DNA of 17,581 nucleotides from CAZJYI01 sp964550025 (GTDB taxonomy: Bacteria > Verrucomicrobiota > Kiritimatiellia > UBA8416 > CAYOBW01): contig CAZJYI010000204.1 in the NCBI GenBank assembly GCA_964550025.1, positions 1 through 17,581 of the forward strand. Direction: 5' to 3'. Every line of letters begins with the position of its first letter. The stretch's first letter is position 1. Positions 5,770 through 13,531 of this stretch are shown here, piece after piece. Below the pieces are notes generated by a model that was not told the DNA's origin, did not search any database, and saw only the letters and a list, made by a program, of their open reading frames with translations. A program made the position numbers and the translations under genes.

Positions 5770-8532
5770 ATGCGAGCTATCACGCGGCTTATCCTGACGC
5801 TGCTGACGATTGTGCTACCGGCTGAAGCCATGAGCGCCGCGGACCCGTCGGGCCACAACGTCGTCTGGGACTCGCCCAGCAAAGACCACAACGGGTCGAT
5901 GCCACTGGGCAACGGCGACATCGGGCTCAACGCCTGGGTCGAACCCGGCGGCGACCTCGTCTTCTACATCTCCAAGACCGACGCATGGGGCGACAACGGA
6001 CGCCTGCTCAAGGTCGGCAAGGTGCGCGTGACCTGCGATCCGCCGCTGGTGCAGGAGGGCGGGACGTTCCGGCAGGAGCTGGAGTTGGAGACGGGGTCGG
6101 TAAAGGTGCGAACATCGAACACCGAACATGGAACATCGAACGTCGAACTCTGGGTGGATGCAAACCACCCGGTTGTGAATGTCACCATAGACGGCGAACG
6201 ACCATTCTCCGCCACGGCCTCCATCGAACTGTGGCGCACGAACCGGTACACGTTGCCCAGCATCGAGTGCAGCGACGTGATGACGGACCGGTCGAAACCG
6301 AAGAACATGCATGCACCGACGGTCGTTGAGCCGGACACGGTCCTCAGAGACCTCTCGAGCCGCATTGGCTGGTACCACCACAATGTCAAGTCGGTTGGGC
6401 CCGGCTTCCATGCGAAGACACAGGGCATGACGGGGTACAAGCGTGAGGATCCGCTGCTGCACCGCACCTTCGGCGCCGTGATCACGACGGAGAAGGGAAA
6501 GCGGGTGGACGACATCCGCCTCGGGTCTCCGAAGGCCCGATCGCACCGTTTCAGCGTCCACGTGCTGACGAAACACCCGGCCTTGCCTGAGGCCTGGTGC
6601 CGGGCCATGGAGAAGCAGATCGCCGCGACGGAGAAGGTCCCGTTCGAGCAGCGCAAGCGCGAACACAACGCCTGGTGGCGAGCTTTCTGGGAACGAAGCT
6701 GGATTCACGTCACACAGAGTGACTCCAAACCGTCGCGGATCATCCCGAAGAACGACCTGCCGATCAAGGTAGGCGTCGACCAGCAGGGACGCAATCGGTT
6801 TGCGGGCGAGATCCGGTGTGCGGCGATCCTGGATCGCGTGCTCACCGCGGCGGAGGTGGCGACGCGCAGCAAGGCAGGCGTCCCCGAGAAGAAGGCGAGC
6901 GACGCACTAGACAGGGGCGTTCTCGGGGGCAGCGTAACCATCGAAGCCTGGGTCAGACCGGGCAAGCTCCCCGCCGGCGGCGCGCGGATCGTCGACAACA
7001 TCGCCGTCGGTGGCGGCAACGGTTTCCTGCTCGACACGTACCCGGGGAACAGCTTGCGGCTGATCGTGGGACCGACCGTGCTGAGCAAGGCGGACTGCCT
7101 GACTCCGAACCAGTGGCATCACGTCGTGGCAACCATCGATGCGGCGGAGGGAGGCTTCAAGCTGTACCGGAACGGCGCCTTGATCGGGCAATCGGGTGTA
7201 ACCGTTGGTGATGACGCCTTCGTCGTGTCGCGCGCCTACGCGTTGCAGCGCTATGTCGACGCCTGCGCGGGCCGCGGGCGCTATCCTATCAAGTTCAACG
7301 GGACGATCTTCACGGTTCCCTACGCCGGCAAGCCGGGCGACGGCGACTACCGCCGCTGGGGTCCTGGCTACTGGTGGCAGAATACGCGGCTGCCCTACCT
7401 CAGCATGTGCACGAGTGGCGACATCGAGATGATGGAACCGCTGTTCCGCCTGTATGTGGATGATTTCCTGCCGATGAACAAGTACCGCACGAAACACTAC
7501 TTCGGATTCGACAACGCCGCCTACTATATCGAGTGCGTTCACTTCTGGGGCGACTGTTTCAACGAGACCTACGGCTGGACACCGATGAACCAGCGCAAAG
7601 ACCCGCTGCAGGTCAGCGGCTGGCACAAGTGGGAGTGGGTGGCGGGTCCCGAGCTCGTCTGGATGATGCTCGACGCCTACGCGCACACACTCGACGAAAC
7701 TCTGCTCGAGCAACGCATCATCCCCACGGCCACTGCGGTAATGCGCTTCTTCGACCAGCACTACAAGACGGACGAGCAAGGTAAACTGGTGATGCACCCC
7801 TCCATGGCATGCGAGACCTGGTGGCAGTGCACCAACCCGATGCCTGAACTGGCGGGGTTGCGGGCGACTACGGCCCGGCTGCTGGCGCTACCGGAATCGT
7901 CGACGCCGGCGGGGGAACGCGTATACTGGAAGACGTTCGCCGCCAAACTCCCGCCGCTGCCCACGCGCGAGGTCAAGGGCGGCGCACGCGCCCTGGCGCC
8001 GGCCAAGAAGTTCGCCGCGAAGCGCAACTGCGAGAACCCGGAACTGTACGCGGTCTTCCCGTTCCGCCTGTGCTCCTTCGAAAAGGAGAACCGGGACCTC
8101 GGTATTCAGGCGCTGAAGCACCGCTGGGACCGGGGACACTTCGGCTGGCGGCAGGACGACATCTTCATGGCCTACCTGGGGCTGGCGGACGACGCCCGGG
8201 ACGCCCTCGTCAAGCGGGCCAGGAACAAGCACGCCGGCTCGCGTTTTCCGGTATTCTGGGGACCGAATTACGATTGGATCCCCGACCAGGATCACGGCGG
8301 CGTGATGATGAAAGCACTGCAATCAATGCTGATCCAGACCGACCGGGACAAGATCTACCTGCTCCCGGCTTGGCCCGAGGGCTGGGAAGCAGACTTCAAG
8401 TTGCACGCGCCGAAGCGCACCGTGATCCGGGGACGCGTGAGAGACGGCAGACTCGCGGAGCTGACTGTCACGCCCGAGTCCCGCCGCAAAGACGTGGTGG
8501 ACTGCTCGGCCGGACGGGCGACGCATCCTTGA
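5770..8532 (+). CDS. Secreted DUF5703/GH95-like glycosidase with inserted LamG module
   Basis: A predicted 920-residue protein with a signal peptide (hydrophobic ITRLILTLLTIVL, cut near residues 20-24). From about residue 28, HNVVWDSPS, MPLGNGDIGLNAW and ISKTDAWGDNGR are typical of the DUF5703 N-terminal domain. That domain leads to WWRAFWERSW (301-310). Residues about 325-480 are a LamG-like (concanavalin A-like) insertion: PIKVGVDQQG and ILDRVLTAAEV come first, then VTIEAWVRPG, NQWHHVVATID and LYRNGALIG. The parent sequence resumes at VSRAYALQRYVDACAGRG (about 486). WWQNTRLPY (535-543) and HPSMACETWW, with E682 as the likely acid, belong to the helical six-hairpin domain; LLPAWPEGWEADF near 864 and a beta-rich end follow. 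Residues 114-127 come from a heptamer DNA repeat. This is a more distant relative of the two preceding enzymes. Glycosidase activity is inferred from family; substrate unknown. It ends 10 nt before the sulfatase start. Confidence 0.75.
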   Translation: MRAITRLILTLLTIVLPAEAMSAADPSGHNVVWDSPSKDHNGSMPLGNGDIGLNAWVEPGGDLVFYISKTDAWGDNGRLLKVGKVRVTCDPPLVQEGGTFRQELELETGSVKVRTSNTEHGTSNVELWVDANHPVVNVTIDGERPFSATASIELWRTNRYTLPSIECSDVMTDRSKPKNMHAPTVVEPDTVLRDLSSRIGWYHHNVKSVGPGFHAKTQGMTGYKREDPLLHRTFGAVITTEKGKRVDDIRLGSPKARSHRFSVHVLTKHPALPEAWCRAMEKQIAATEKVPFEQRKREHNAWWRAFWERSWIHVTQSDSKPSRIIPKNDLPIKVGVDQQGRNRFAGEIRCAAILDRVLTAAEVATRSKAGVPEKKASDALDRGVLGGSVTIEAWVRPGKLPAGGARIVDNIAVGGGNGFLLDTYPGNSLRLIVGPTVLSKADCLTPNQWHHVVATIDAAEGGFKLYRNGALIGQSGVTVGDDAFVVSRAYALQRYVDACAGRGRYPIKFNGTIFTVPYAGKPGDGDYRRWGPGYWWQNTRLPYLSMCTSGDIEMMEPLFRLYVDDFLPMNKYRTKHYFGFDNAAYYIECVHFWGDCFNETYGWTPMNQRKDPLQVSGWHKWEWVAGPELVWMMLDAYAHTLDETLLEQRIIPTATAVMRFFDQHYKTDEQGKLVMHPSMACETWWQCTNPMPELAGLRATTARLLALPESSTPAGERVYWKTFAAKLPPLPTREVKGGARALAPAKKFAAKRNCENPELYAVFPFRLCSFEKENRDLGIQALKHRWDRGHFGWRQDDIFMAYLGLADDARDALVKRARNKHAGSRFPVFWGPNYDWIPDQDHGGVMMKALQSMLIQTDRDKIYLLPAWPEGWEADFKLHAPKRTVIRGRVRDGRLAELTVTPESRRKDVVDCSAGRATHP
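6110..6148 (+). repeat. Heptamer tandem repeat (GAACATC-type) inside glycosidase gene
   Basis: Five exact-period 7-nt units, GAACATC (6110), GAACACC (6117), GAACATG (6124), GAACATC (6131) and GAACGTC (6138), are followed by a partial GAAC (6145). Since 7 is not a multiple of 3, the protein repeats every seven residues instead: T-S-N-T-E-H-G then T-S-N-V-E-L-W. It looks like a short dispersed repeat tolerated in a surface loop of the DUF5703 domain. Confidence 0.8.
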
Positions 8533-8542
8533 GGGCGCGGAG

Positions 8543-11500
8543 ATGAACATGCCAAATCACTGGATTGCGATTCTCACAGGACTGACGATCGTGCATGGGG
8601 CACTCGCCGAACCGCCCAAACCAAACATCGTCGTCATCATCGCCGACGACGCCGGTTACGCGGACTGGGAGTTCATGGACGACTACCTGCAGTCGGTGAC
8701 CCCGGGACAGGCGGGATCGCCCGTCCCGACTCCGAGGCTCAATGCGCTGCGCGAGCGCGGCGTTCTCTTCACAAGCGCCTACACCGCCGCCGTCTGCTCG
8801 CCGTCGCGCGCAGCCATCGTCACCGGCTCGTACCAGCAGCGCATCGGCTACGAATACAACATCAACAACCTGACCGGCGCCAACGCCGTCGACGGCCTCG
8901 ACCCGGGCACCATGACGATCTTCCACCGCATGAAGGCCGAGGGCTACACCACGGGGGCTATCGGCAAATGGCACCTGGGTGCCCGAGCCAATGACGCCGG
9001 TCTCGGCAACCGCCCCGAGAACATGATGGTGGACGAGTTCTTCGGTCTGTGGCGTGGCTCGCGCGGCTATACCGTAGGCAGTGCCACCGTCGAGAACAGG
9101 TTCCTGCGCGAGACGATCCGCCAGCCGTTCAGCGACACGGTCCTCGAGAACACCGCGCCCTGGAACACGACGTACAAGTACGTGACCGCCGCCTTCGGCA
9201 AGGGCGCCGTGGATTTCATCGCACGCCACTACGACGACCCGGAGCCCTTCTTCCTCTACGTGGCCTTCACCGCCCCGCACGCTGCCATCGGCGACTCCCC
9301 GGACATCGACGATCCGCGCATCGCCTCGCTCAGCGGCAAACGCAAACAGTACGCGTCCATGGTCCTCACCATGGACAAAGAGATCGGGAAGATCCTCGAC
9401 AAGATCGACGACCCCGCCGGCGACGGTTCCGTCTCGCTGACCGACAGCACCCTTGTCGTCTTCATCAACGACAACGGCGGCGCTTCGGGCAACGGCACGG
9501 TCAACACGCCCCTACGTGACTGGAAGGGCTCGGTCTACGAGGGCGGGACCCGCGTTCCCATGATTTTCGCCGGACCGGGCATCCCTTCGAACCCGACCGA
9601 ACCCATCGTCTACGGCAAGCCTGTCCATTCCATCGACATCCTGCCCTCCTGCCTGGCGGCAGCCGGTGCCACGCCGCTCGCGGACATCGATGGCGTCAAC
9701 CTCATCCCCTTCCTCGACGGCGCAAACACCGGCGACCCGCACGAGTTCATCGCGATCCGCAACGGGGCCAAGGTCGGCATCCGCAGGGGCGACTGGAAGC
9801 TCGTGAAAACCGGCGCCGCGGCAGACTTTCAGCTCTATGACCTTTCTACCGACATTGCAGAGGCCACCAATGTCGCCGCCGCCAATCCCGTAGTCGTCGA
9901 ACGACTCGTCCGGGATCTGACCGCCTTCGAGACCGGTTCCGACAAACCGCGTCACGCCGGCCTGAACAAGGGCCCCGATTCCGTCAACCTGAACGATCGT
10001 TTTCGTTTCCGCCCCGCCAGCAGCGGCGGACCGTTACCCACCGGCCCCAACGTCGTTCGCAACCCCGGGTTCGAATCCGGAACACAGGCCGACAGCGAGT
10101 TGAAGTACACGTTCGCCGAACTGGACGCCTGGTCCAACAACGGAACGAACGACACCCAGGTCGGCGCCATCAACAACGACGAGCACAGCGGCACCTACCG
10201 CGGCGTGTTTGTCGTCACTTCGCGCATCCCCTACCAGATCACGGACCACACGATCACCGGCGGCGAGACGATGCTGCTCGATTTCTGGCACAAGGGCAAA
10301 AGCGGCTGGGACAACGGGGACACGATCGACGTCGAGTTGTTCTATCTCGACGGCGTGGCGGGCTCGCCCCAGGTCCTGGGCGTCACGAACGTGGCCCCTT
10401 CCGCCAGTGGTTGGAATCGTGCCGTCCGCCTCTTCCCCCCCATCACGGATCCGGCCGCCGTTGGAGAGACCCTCGGAATCCGGTTCCGCTCGAACGGAGA
10501 CGCGAGCGAGTTTGTCTCGATCGACGATGTTCAGCTCAGCACGGGTACGAACGACGCGGGCGGCACGGTGGAGATTCCCTGGTCCAACGGCAACGCCTGG
10601 ACCGACACCGACTCCGGCAGCACCGACACGCTCCTGACGCTCGATGCCTTTGCCGGTGCCGTCCTCGAATTCCCGGCGGCCAGTGCCTTCAGCTACGCCG
10701 CCAAAAACGACATGACCCGCATGACCGGTCTCGAGTTCATGGTCAACCGGCTGCGTTTCACCGGGGACTCATCGAACACGATTCCACTGTCCGCTACTCT
10801 CACGGGCAATGAACTCCTCTTCACGGACGACCTCTCCGGCAACCCGCCGGCGATCCACATCGTGGCCACGGGCTCCAACTACCCCTTCGTTGTCTCCAAC
10901 AGCCTCGTCCTCTACCACGACCTGACCATCACCGGAGACGGCGACGCGCCGACTGAGCTGGCCGGCACCATCCGGGACTACTTCGAGCCGCGCGGCGTCG
11001 TCAAGAGTGGGGCCTCGAGCGTTCTGCTCTCGGGAACACACACGTACACGGGGCCTACCACCGTTTCCAGCGGCGCCTTTCTGCTCGCGACGAACGCAAG
11101 CCTGTCGAACGGCTCGACCGTCTTGGTCGACAACGCGGGTGTCCTCGGCGGCGACGGCACAGTGGCCGGCAGCGTGGCCGGCATTGGGACGATATCCCCC
11201 GGCACATCCGTCGGAACGTTGTCCGTCGGCGGCGATGCCGCCATGGGATCGCTCGTCATAGAGGTCGATGGCGCGAGCAACGACTTCCTGGCGGTCGGCG
11301 GCACATTCGATCCCACGGGCGCCACCCTCGAACTGGCCGAGCTCGGCGGCGGGTATACGGAAACCGTCTACCTGCTCGCCTCCTACGCCATCCTGGCCGG
11401 TCCCTTCCGGTCCGTCACCAACCTTCCGCCCGGGTATCGCGTCGACTATGCGTACGACGACGGCCGCTCCGCTCGGAACATCGCACTGGTCCCGGCTGCC

Positions 11501-11908
11501 TCCCCCACCCCATACGCGTCGTGGATGGCGGCCTCGGGACTCAGCGGACAGGACGCCCTTTTTGCGGCAGACCCGAACGACGACGGCATCGCCAACGGGC
11601 TGGCCTTCTTTCTGGGAGCCCCCAATGCCGGCGTGGATGCCGCCACCTATCTCCCCATGGGACACGCTGTTGACGGCCACCTCATTGTCACCTTCGACCG
11701 AGCCGCCGCGGCCGTGGCGCACGCCTTCCTCGCCGAGTACCGCACCAACCTGCTCGTCGGAACCTGGATGCCGGCGCGGCCCGGCCTCCGCGGCGTCACG
11801 GTCACGTTCACGAATAACGGAGCAACGGACCGGATTGCCATTGACCTGCCGGCCTCCCTCAGGGGAGAGGCGGGGACGCTCTTCGGCAGGCTGGTCGTGA
11901 CGGAATAG
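8543..11908 (+). CDS. Secreted type I sulfatase with autotransporter-type beta-strand repeats
   Basis: A predicted 1121-residue protein. The start is ATG 8543 or ATG 8549: GGAG at 8539-8542 touches the first and is 6 nt from the second, while GAGGG at 8531 suits the first. A signal peptide ends near residue 22 (ALA-E). The formylglycine-dependent sulfatase domain (about 26-475) has metal-binding DD (35-36), the C-S-P-S-R activation motif (C85-R89, Cys type), GKWHLG, and INDNGG with D310-N311. It would remove sulfate esters from a glycan once Cys85 is converted by a maturase not seen here. After a linker come a jelly-roll region starting NPGFESG (about 510-672), a beta-rich stretch with autotransporter-associated repeat features (SGTHTYTGPTTVSSG, LGGDGTVAGSV; about 800-930), and a C-terminal block with DPNDDGIANGLAFFLG, common in Verrucomicrobia-type secreted proteins. 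No beta-barrel, LPXTG or PEP-CTERM anchor is seen. Its likely partners are the upstream glycosidases. Confidence 0.9.
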   Translation: MNMPNHWIAILTGLTIVHGALAEPPKPNIVVIIADDAGYADWEFMDDYLQSVTPGQAGSPVPTPRLNALRERGVLFTSAYTAAVCSPSRAAIVTGSYQQRIGYEYNINNLTGANAVDGLDPGTMTIFHRMKAEGYTTGAIGKWHLGARANDAGLGNRPENMMVDEFFGLWRGSRGYTVGSATVENRFLRETIRQPFSDTVLENTAPWNTTYKYVTAAFGKGAVDFIARHYDDPEPFFLYVAFTAPHAAIGDSPDIDDPRIASLSGKRKQYASMVLTMDKEIGKILDKIDDPAGDGSVSLTDSTLVVFINDNGGASGNGTVNTPLRDWKGSVYEGGTRVPMIFAGPGIPSNPTEPIVYGKPVHSIDILPSCLAAAGATPLADIDGVNLIPFLDGANTGDPHEFIAIRNGAKVGIRRGDWKLVKTGAAADFQLYDLSTDIAEATNVAAANPVVVERLVRDLTAFETGSDKPRHAGLNKGPDSVNLNDRFRFRPASSGGPLPTGPNVVRNPGFESGTQADSELKYTFAELDAWSNNGTNDTQVGAINNDEHSGTYRGVFVVTSRIPYQITDHTITGGETMLLDFWHKGKSGWDNGDTIDVELFYLDGVAGSPQVLGVTNVAPSASGWNRAVRLFPPITDPAAVGETLGIRFRSNGDASEFVSIDDVQLSTGTNDAGGTVEIPWSNGNAWTDTDSGSTDTLLTLDAFAGAVLEFPAASAFSYAAKNDMTRMTGLEFMVNRLRFTGDSSNTIPLSATLTGNELLFTDDLSGNPPAIHIVATGSNYPFVVSNSLVLYHDLTITGDGDAPTELAGTIRDYFEPRGVVKSGASSVLLSGTHTYTGPTTVSSGAFLLATNASLSNGSTVLVDNAGVLGGDGTVAGSVAGIGTISPGTSVGTLSVGGDAAMGSLVIEVDGASNDFLAVGGTFDPTGATLELAELGGGYTETVYLLASYAILAGPFRSVTNLPPGYRVDYAYDDGRSARNIALVPAASPTPYASWMAASGLSGQDALFAADPNDDGIANGLAFFLGAPNAGVDAATYLPMGHAVDGHLIVTFDRAAAAVAHAFLAEYRTNLLVGTWMPARPGLRGVTVTFTNNGATDRIAIDLPASLRGEAGTLFGRLVVTE

Positions 11909-11933
11909 GCACGGACCGCGCTCCGCGAGGGAG

Positions 11934-11970
11934 GGGATCGGAACGCTTGGCGCGTTCCGCTACACAGCAC
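11934..11970 (+). repeat. 37-nt direct repeat with hairpin, copy 1
   Basis: It matches 12021-12057 at 36 of 37 positions. It contains arms CGGAACGC (11939-11946) and GCGTTCCG (11952-11959) around the loop TTGGC, an 8-bp perfect stem. It lies 25 nt after the sulfatase stop, in the gap between convergent genes. No T tract follows, so terminator function is uncertain. Confidence 0.8.
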
Positions 11971-11989
11971 CCCGTCCGCAGTCAGTAGA

Positions 11990-12008
11990 GGAAGACGCCA
12001 AGTCTTCC
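11990..12008 (-). repeat. Inverted member of the same hairpin family
   Basis: Arms GGAAGAC (11990-11996) and GTCTTCC (12002-12008) enclose GCCAA, the reverse complement of the TTGGC loop in the flanking copies. Read on the minus strand it is GGAAGAC, TTGGC, GTCTTCC: same architecture, with both arms changed together so pairing is kept. Confidence 0.75.
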
Positions 12009-12020
12009 GACCGTGCGAGA

Positions 12021-12057
12021 GGGATCGGAACGCTTGGCGCGTTCCGCCACACAGCAC
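12021..12057 (+). repeat. 37-nt direct repeat with hairpin, copy 2
   Basis: Second copy of the repeat at 11934-11970, with one base difference (C for T at 12048). The hairpin is at 12026-12046, again an 8-bp perfect stem and TTGGC loop. The rest of the gap (12058-12127, to the tatC stop) shows no clear element. Confidence 0.8.
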
Positions 12058-12127
12058 GAGGCGGAGTCGCATGCACTGGAACGCCCGGTGAACGCGAGGG
12101 CAGAGACGAGACAGTCGCGACCCCTCA

Positions 12128-12925
12128 TCACTCACTCTCCGGCGTTTCCTCTCCCCCGTCCCCGGAGCCCCACAGGTCATCCTTGAGTTCCTTGGCCCGG
12201 ATCAACCAGATGCAGACCTCGTAGAGCACGGCCATGGGAACGGCCATGAGAAGCTGGGTCATGGGGTCCGGCGGCGTGAGCAGCATGGCCAGCACCAGCA
12301 GGGCCACAATGACCACGGGGCGCTTGTCGCGTAGCTGCCGGGAAGAGATGATGCCCATGTAGCCCAGTGCCAGGACCACAACGGGCAGTTCGAACGCCAG
12401 GCCGAATGCGATCAGGAGCTTGAGGACGAAGCCCACATAGTCAACCAGCTCGACGAGCTTCGGGTCCACGCCGATCCACTTGTTGATCTTCAGCATGACG
12501 CCCAGCGCCACGGGCAGGGTGACGAAGTAGCCCATGGCCACGCCGGCGGCGAAGAGAACTCCCGCCAGGACGCCCGAGCGGCGGACGATCCGCTTCTCCT
12601 TGGCGGTCAAGCCGGGGAAGACGAAGTCGGCAATAGCGATCACGATGCCCGGGGTCGCTAGAAGCAGCCCCGCCCAGAAAACGACCTTGAGCGTAATGCC
12701 CAGCCCGCCGGCGATCCGGAGCACCTGCAGGAACTCGGCAGGGTCTTTGCCCGCCTTCTCGAGCGGGGAGCTCAGGAGCTCGAGGATGTAGGGAACGAGG
12801 GGAATGGCGACGACGATTCCAATGCCGAGGGAAATGGCGCACCAGATGATGGTCTTGCGCAGGTCCTGCAGGTGTTCGAGAAACGACTTGGTCGCTGTGT
12901 CGTCGTACTCATCCGGCGAGGCCAT
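12128..12925 (-). CDS. tatC: Sec-independent protein translocase TatC
   Basis: A predicted 265-residue inner-membrane protein, the twin-arginine signal receptor of the Tat pathway, which exports folded proteins. The start ATG at 12925 is preceded by GGGGAG with a 7-nt spacer; the frame is open further upstream, but that stretch is an Arg-rich shadow of tatA. Family motifs are present: FLEHLQDLR (residues 15-23, with E17), LKVVFWAGLLLATPG, FELPVVVLALG (E179) and TPPDPMTQLLMAVPM (D220). Six hydrophobic segments can be traced, and the length is close to normal. The C-terminal tail is acidic. The gene overlaps the end of tatA by 17 nt, indicating translational coupling, and it is the last gene of the tol-pal-tat run, facing the sulfatase gene across the hairpin region. 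Confidence 0.95.
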   Translation of the reverse strand: MASPDEYDDTATKSFLEHLQDLRKTIIWCAISLGIGIVVAIPLVPYILELLSSPLEKAGKDPAEFLQVLRIAGGLGITLKVVFWAGLLLATPGIVIAIADFVFPGLTAKEKRIVRRSGVLAGVLFAAGVAMGYFVTLPVALGVMLKINKWIGVDPKLVELVDYVGFVLKLLIAFGLAFELPVVVLALGYMGIISSRQLRDKRPVVIVALLVLAMLLTPPDPMTQLLMAVPMAVLYEVCIWLIRAKELKDDLWGSGDGGEETPESE

Positions 12926-13427
12926 GCGATGTCTCCCCTTCCTCGCCCGGCGGCTCGTCCGACGCCGGCGTGTCGTCGCCCTGGCCCTCACCTTTTGCGA
13001 CGGCCGCGGATAGATCGAGGGCGTCGGTCACGTCCCCCTCGTCCTCGCCGGGCGGCATGCCGTCCTCGCCCGTACCATCGTCGGGCGGCTCTTCGGCATC
13101 CGGTTCGTCGTGCGAATAGCCGTCAAACCCGTCCCCGTCCTCACCCGTGTAGTTGTCGTACTCTTCCCCATAGGCGCCGTAGTGCTCGTCACCGTAGGTA
13201 TCCTCCGGGGAATCGACATCGACGGGAGGCGGTTCGTCGATGCTCATGATCTGGTCCTTGAAATCCTGCGAAGCGCGGCGCAGCTCGTCGAGCGTCTTGC
13301 CGATCATGCGCGCGATCTGGGGGAGCTTCTTCGGGCCGAACATGAGCAGCACGACGACGAAGATGAGTATGATCTCACCGCCGCCCGCGCCGCCGCCCAT
13401 GAAGCCAATGGGTACGAAACTGCTCAT
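12909..13427 (-). CDS. tatA: TatA/B-type Tat translocase subunit with long acidic tail
   Basis: A predicted 172-residue protein. One membrane helix (about 18-31, IILIFVVVLLMF) is followed by the FGPKKLPQIARMIGKTL hinge and amphipathic helix, the defining TatA/TatB signature; this protein would form the translocation pore or act as the partner of TatC. E18 at the start of the helix occurs in TatB and in many bifunctional TatA proteins. With a single such gene next to tatC, a minimal TatAC system is likely, though another copy could lie elsewhere. Oddities: a Gly-rich segment (11-17) before the helix, and a C-terminal tail of about 110 residues with roughly 38 Asp/Glu and almost no Lys/Arg; TatA is usually 60-100 residues in all. 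The start at 13427 lacks a clear ribosome-binding site; M10 is an alternative. Confidence 0.88.
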   Translation of the reverse strand: MSSFVPIGFMGGGAGGGEIILIFVVVLLMFGPKKLPQIARMIGKTLDELRRASQDFKDQIMSIDEPPPVDVDSPEDTYGDEHYGAYGEEYDNYTGEDGDGFDGYSHDEPDAEEPPDDGTGEDGMPPGEDEGDVTDALDLSAAVAKGEGQGDDTPASDEPPGEEGETSHGLAG

Positions 13428-13531
13428 AGATTGAAGAACTCGCGCGGAAGTCTGTCAGCCGGGCGTTCGCCAACCGTCGGCCCGCATGGGCTTACCGGCT
13501 CCCCGGCAGTCGCTGCGGCAGATCGGGCCGA

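Noticed and set aside
11934..12057. CRISPR array
   Set aside because: There are only two direct copies about 87 nt apart with an inverted relative between them, and no regular spacers or cas genes.
11647..12180. Minus-strand open frame with repeated GTRQAFRS peptides across the hairpin region
   Set aside because: The repeated peptides are just translations of the 37-nt repeat; the frame overlaps both the sulfatase and tatC ends and has no ribosome-binding site or domain.
12926..12991. Longer TatC start at 12991
   Set aside because: The extra 22 residues are nearly all Arg/Ala/Thr, overlap the tatA coding sequence, and precede a good ribosome-binding site for ATG 12925.
13428..13531. Terminator or promoter between pal and tatA
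   Set aside because: Only short GC-rich complementarities can be found, with no T tract and no convincing -35/-10 pair.
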